Source: Arctopsyche grandis (lineage: Eukaryota > Arthropoda > Insecta > Trichoptera > Hydropsychidae). From it: DNA of 64,000 nt. The stretch lies in NCBI RefSeq assembly GCF_051622035.1, contig NC_135355.1:6932001-6996000 (forward strand), read 5' to 3'. How positions within the stretch are numbered: position 1 is the first letter of the stretch; every line of letters begins with the position of its first letter. Shown here piece after piece: positions 62,600 to 64,000 of the stretch. A program made the translations under genes and the position numbers. The notes beneath the pieces were generated by a model. It was not told where the DNA came from and did no database searches. It was given only the letters and a program-made list of their open reading frames with translations.

Positions 62600-64000
62600 T
62601 TAAGTTTGGTTCATTGTATCATTATCGGAATCTCTAATGCACTTGAATGGTCGAAAATATAACAGATAGAAAATAAAACATATAAAAAGATGATGACTGA
62701 TTGAAAAAGTTTCTACCCTTCAGATTTAAGTTAAAAAGGTTAGGCTGTATCTAGACATCAGTTCTGACTTATTTTGAATCTGTAGTAATCATTAGTAGTA
62801 GCTGAAGTTACTATTTTAAACTTCTTTATGTTTTAATTCTACTTGGGCCTGAACTCCTGTTTCCTCTAAAATAGTCTGTCTTGCACCATATCTGGAACAC
62901 TCCACATTTTCCCCTGTAGTTTCTTTTAAAAGCCTTCTGAAGTTCATCTGTAGGATGTTCCTCAGCTAGCCCAATTGAGACCTATCAATGCATAGTCGGC
63001 AAAAATTATCTATTTTTGGTAAGCCCTTTTAGGATGTTTTTATTTTTATATAGTCCATGGCACTCCCATTGGTCAGATTTACAGGTTCAGTGAAGGGTGA
63101 TGGCCAAAATGTGCGCGAAAATCCACTTAATGGCACGTAGTTGGCCTGTGCCGATTCACTGACGATAGTGTTAGATGTTTCATTGTTGTCATGGGAAAAT
63201 GTCAGATAGTGAGAGAACGCTTTTGCCATTAGAACTCCATTGCCGGAGGGAACCCGTTAAGTGTCGACAATCGTGGCCGGTGGCAATGAACCCGCCAACA
63301 CTAACTGGATCAGCTAACTCTTCGATCCGGAAGACAGAAGACGCCGGAAAGTGAAGCTGACGACGTTCAGAGTTAAATGAGGCTTTAACACCATATATGA
63401 AAATTATTTCAGAGTTAAATGATTTGACGTTCAGAGTTAAATGATTTGATGTATGTATTACATATTTATTTATTTATTTTATTAATTGAAAAATCAACAG
63501 ACAGGATGTACATAGATATGTATAAAAAAACAAATAGTAAATAAATAATATATGTAACATCCGAGTCCAATAATAGATTTTTACAAAAATGAAAAAGTAG
63601 AAGTAATATGTAGAAGTAATCGAATTATTTGTAAGTTTATGAAAATTGTTTCGTCTTCAAGTGTTGCTTAGTCATTTAAGATTATTCAATTTGCAGCGAT
63701 AGCGAAGTGGTTATGGAAAATACAAATTTCCCTATACTCTCTAGGGAAATTTCCCAATAGAGTACCTACTGAATTTATTTTAATTTACGGCAATCTTTTG
63801 ATCATTGCAATAGTTTGTTTTTTAATTACCTTGCTTACGGACACATCCAATCAATTTTTGACTTTTCATTTAAAATTTTCAACAAATGAAAACTTTTCAA
63901 TCAGCTTCATCATAACTATTAGTCACCCATTGCTGAATGAAAGTTTTAAGCAATTCAGCGAAATTCAGTTAATACATATCAAGTAACACCCACAGAGAAA
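62600..64000. other. Right end of window, no gene seen
   Basis: A 66-residue minus frame at 63029-63229 and a GC-rich patch at 63230-63370 carry no recognisable domain. The minus-strand end of that frame includes ATGGACTATATAAAAATA, which could be a TATA-type promoter, but no start or gene can be linked to it. Confidence 0.35.

Noticed and set aside
63029-63229. 66-residue minus frame with a TATA-like sequence at its end
   Set aside because: No family resemblance and no linked gene; may be part of an unrecognised repeat.

Overview
This is a window of an AT-rich insect nuclear genome. The evidence is spliced genes with short GT-AG introns, metazoan endosomal and ubiquitin genes, CpG-rich promoter patches, long (TA)n arrays and insect-style transposons (piggyBac, Tc1, hAT, RTE, Jockey/CR1/L2-like and gypsy-like elements). 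I do not assign an order.

Five host genes can be assembled exon by exon with all frames consistent. (1) 4615-11965 (+): a 2,343-residue, mostly disordered nuclear protein with a PWWP domain, an AT-hook and one C2H2 finger; its 5' leader probably starts in the GC-rich patch at about 480-780 and is spliced over an intron that carries an intact piggyBac. (2) 30331-38223 (-): a UBE2Q-type E2 enzyme, 8 exons, 385 aa. (3) 40249-46385 (+): class III PI 3-kinase Vps34, 16 exons, 925 aa. (4) 46503-48552 (-): VPS33B, 2 exons, 656 aa, convergent with Vps34 at 117 bp. (5) 53651-58330 (+): a myotubularin-related pseudophosphatase of the MTMR10/11/12 group, 13 exons, 711 aa. Genes 3-5 all act on endosomal PI3P or tethering, so the right half is a small endosomal-traffic neighbourhood.

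Between gene 1 and gene 2 (12.3-28 kb) lies a nested transposon graveyard: a Tc1-like element in a TA array; a gypsy-like LTR element without visible pol, split by a hAT element; a second gag element in the opposite direction; Jockey- and L2-like reverse transcriptase fragments; a decayed piggyBac; and a 5'-truncated RTE with an open reverse transcriptase frame. The most unusual object is the 397-residue open frame at 17007-18200 (-). Its N-terminal half is gag and its C-terminal part looks like the PWI domain of the splicing factor RBM25, which suggests a host exon captured by a retroelement.

The 48.8-53.2 kb stretch upstream of MTMR is built from repeats: a 3.3-kb element bounded by clusters of about 77-bp units, with a ~400-bp palindrome at one end and 85-bp and 24-bp tandem arrays inside, then a MITE-like element with an expanded internal repeat. 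From 58.8 kb to the end I see little besides a Jockey fragment.
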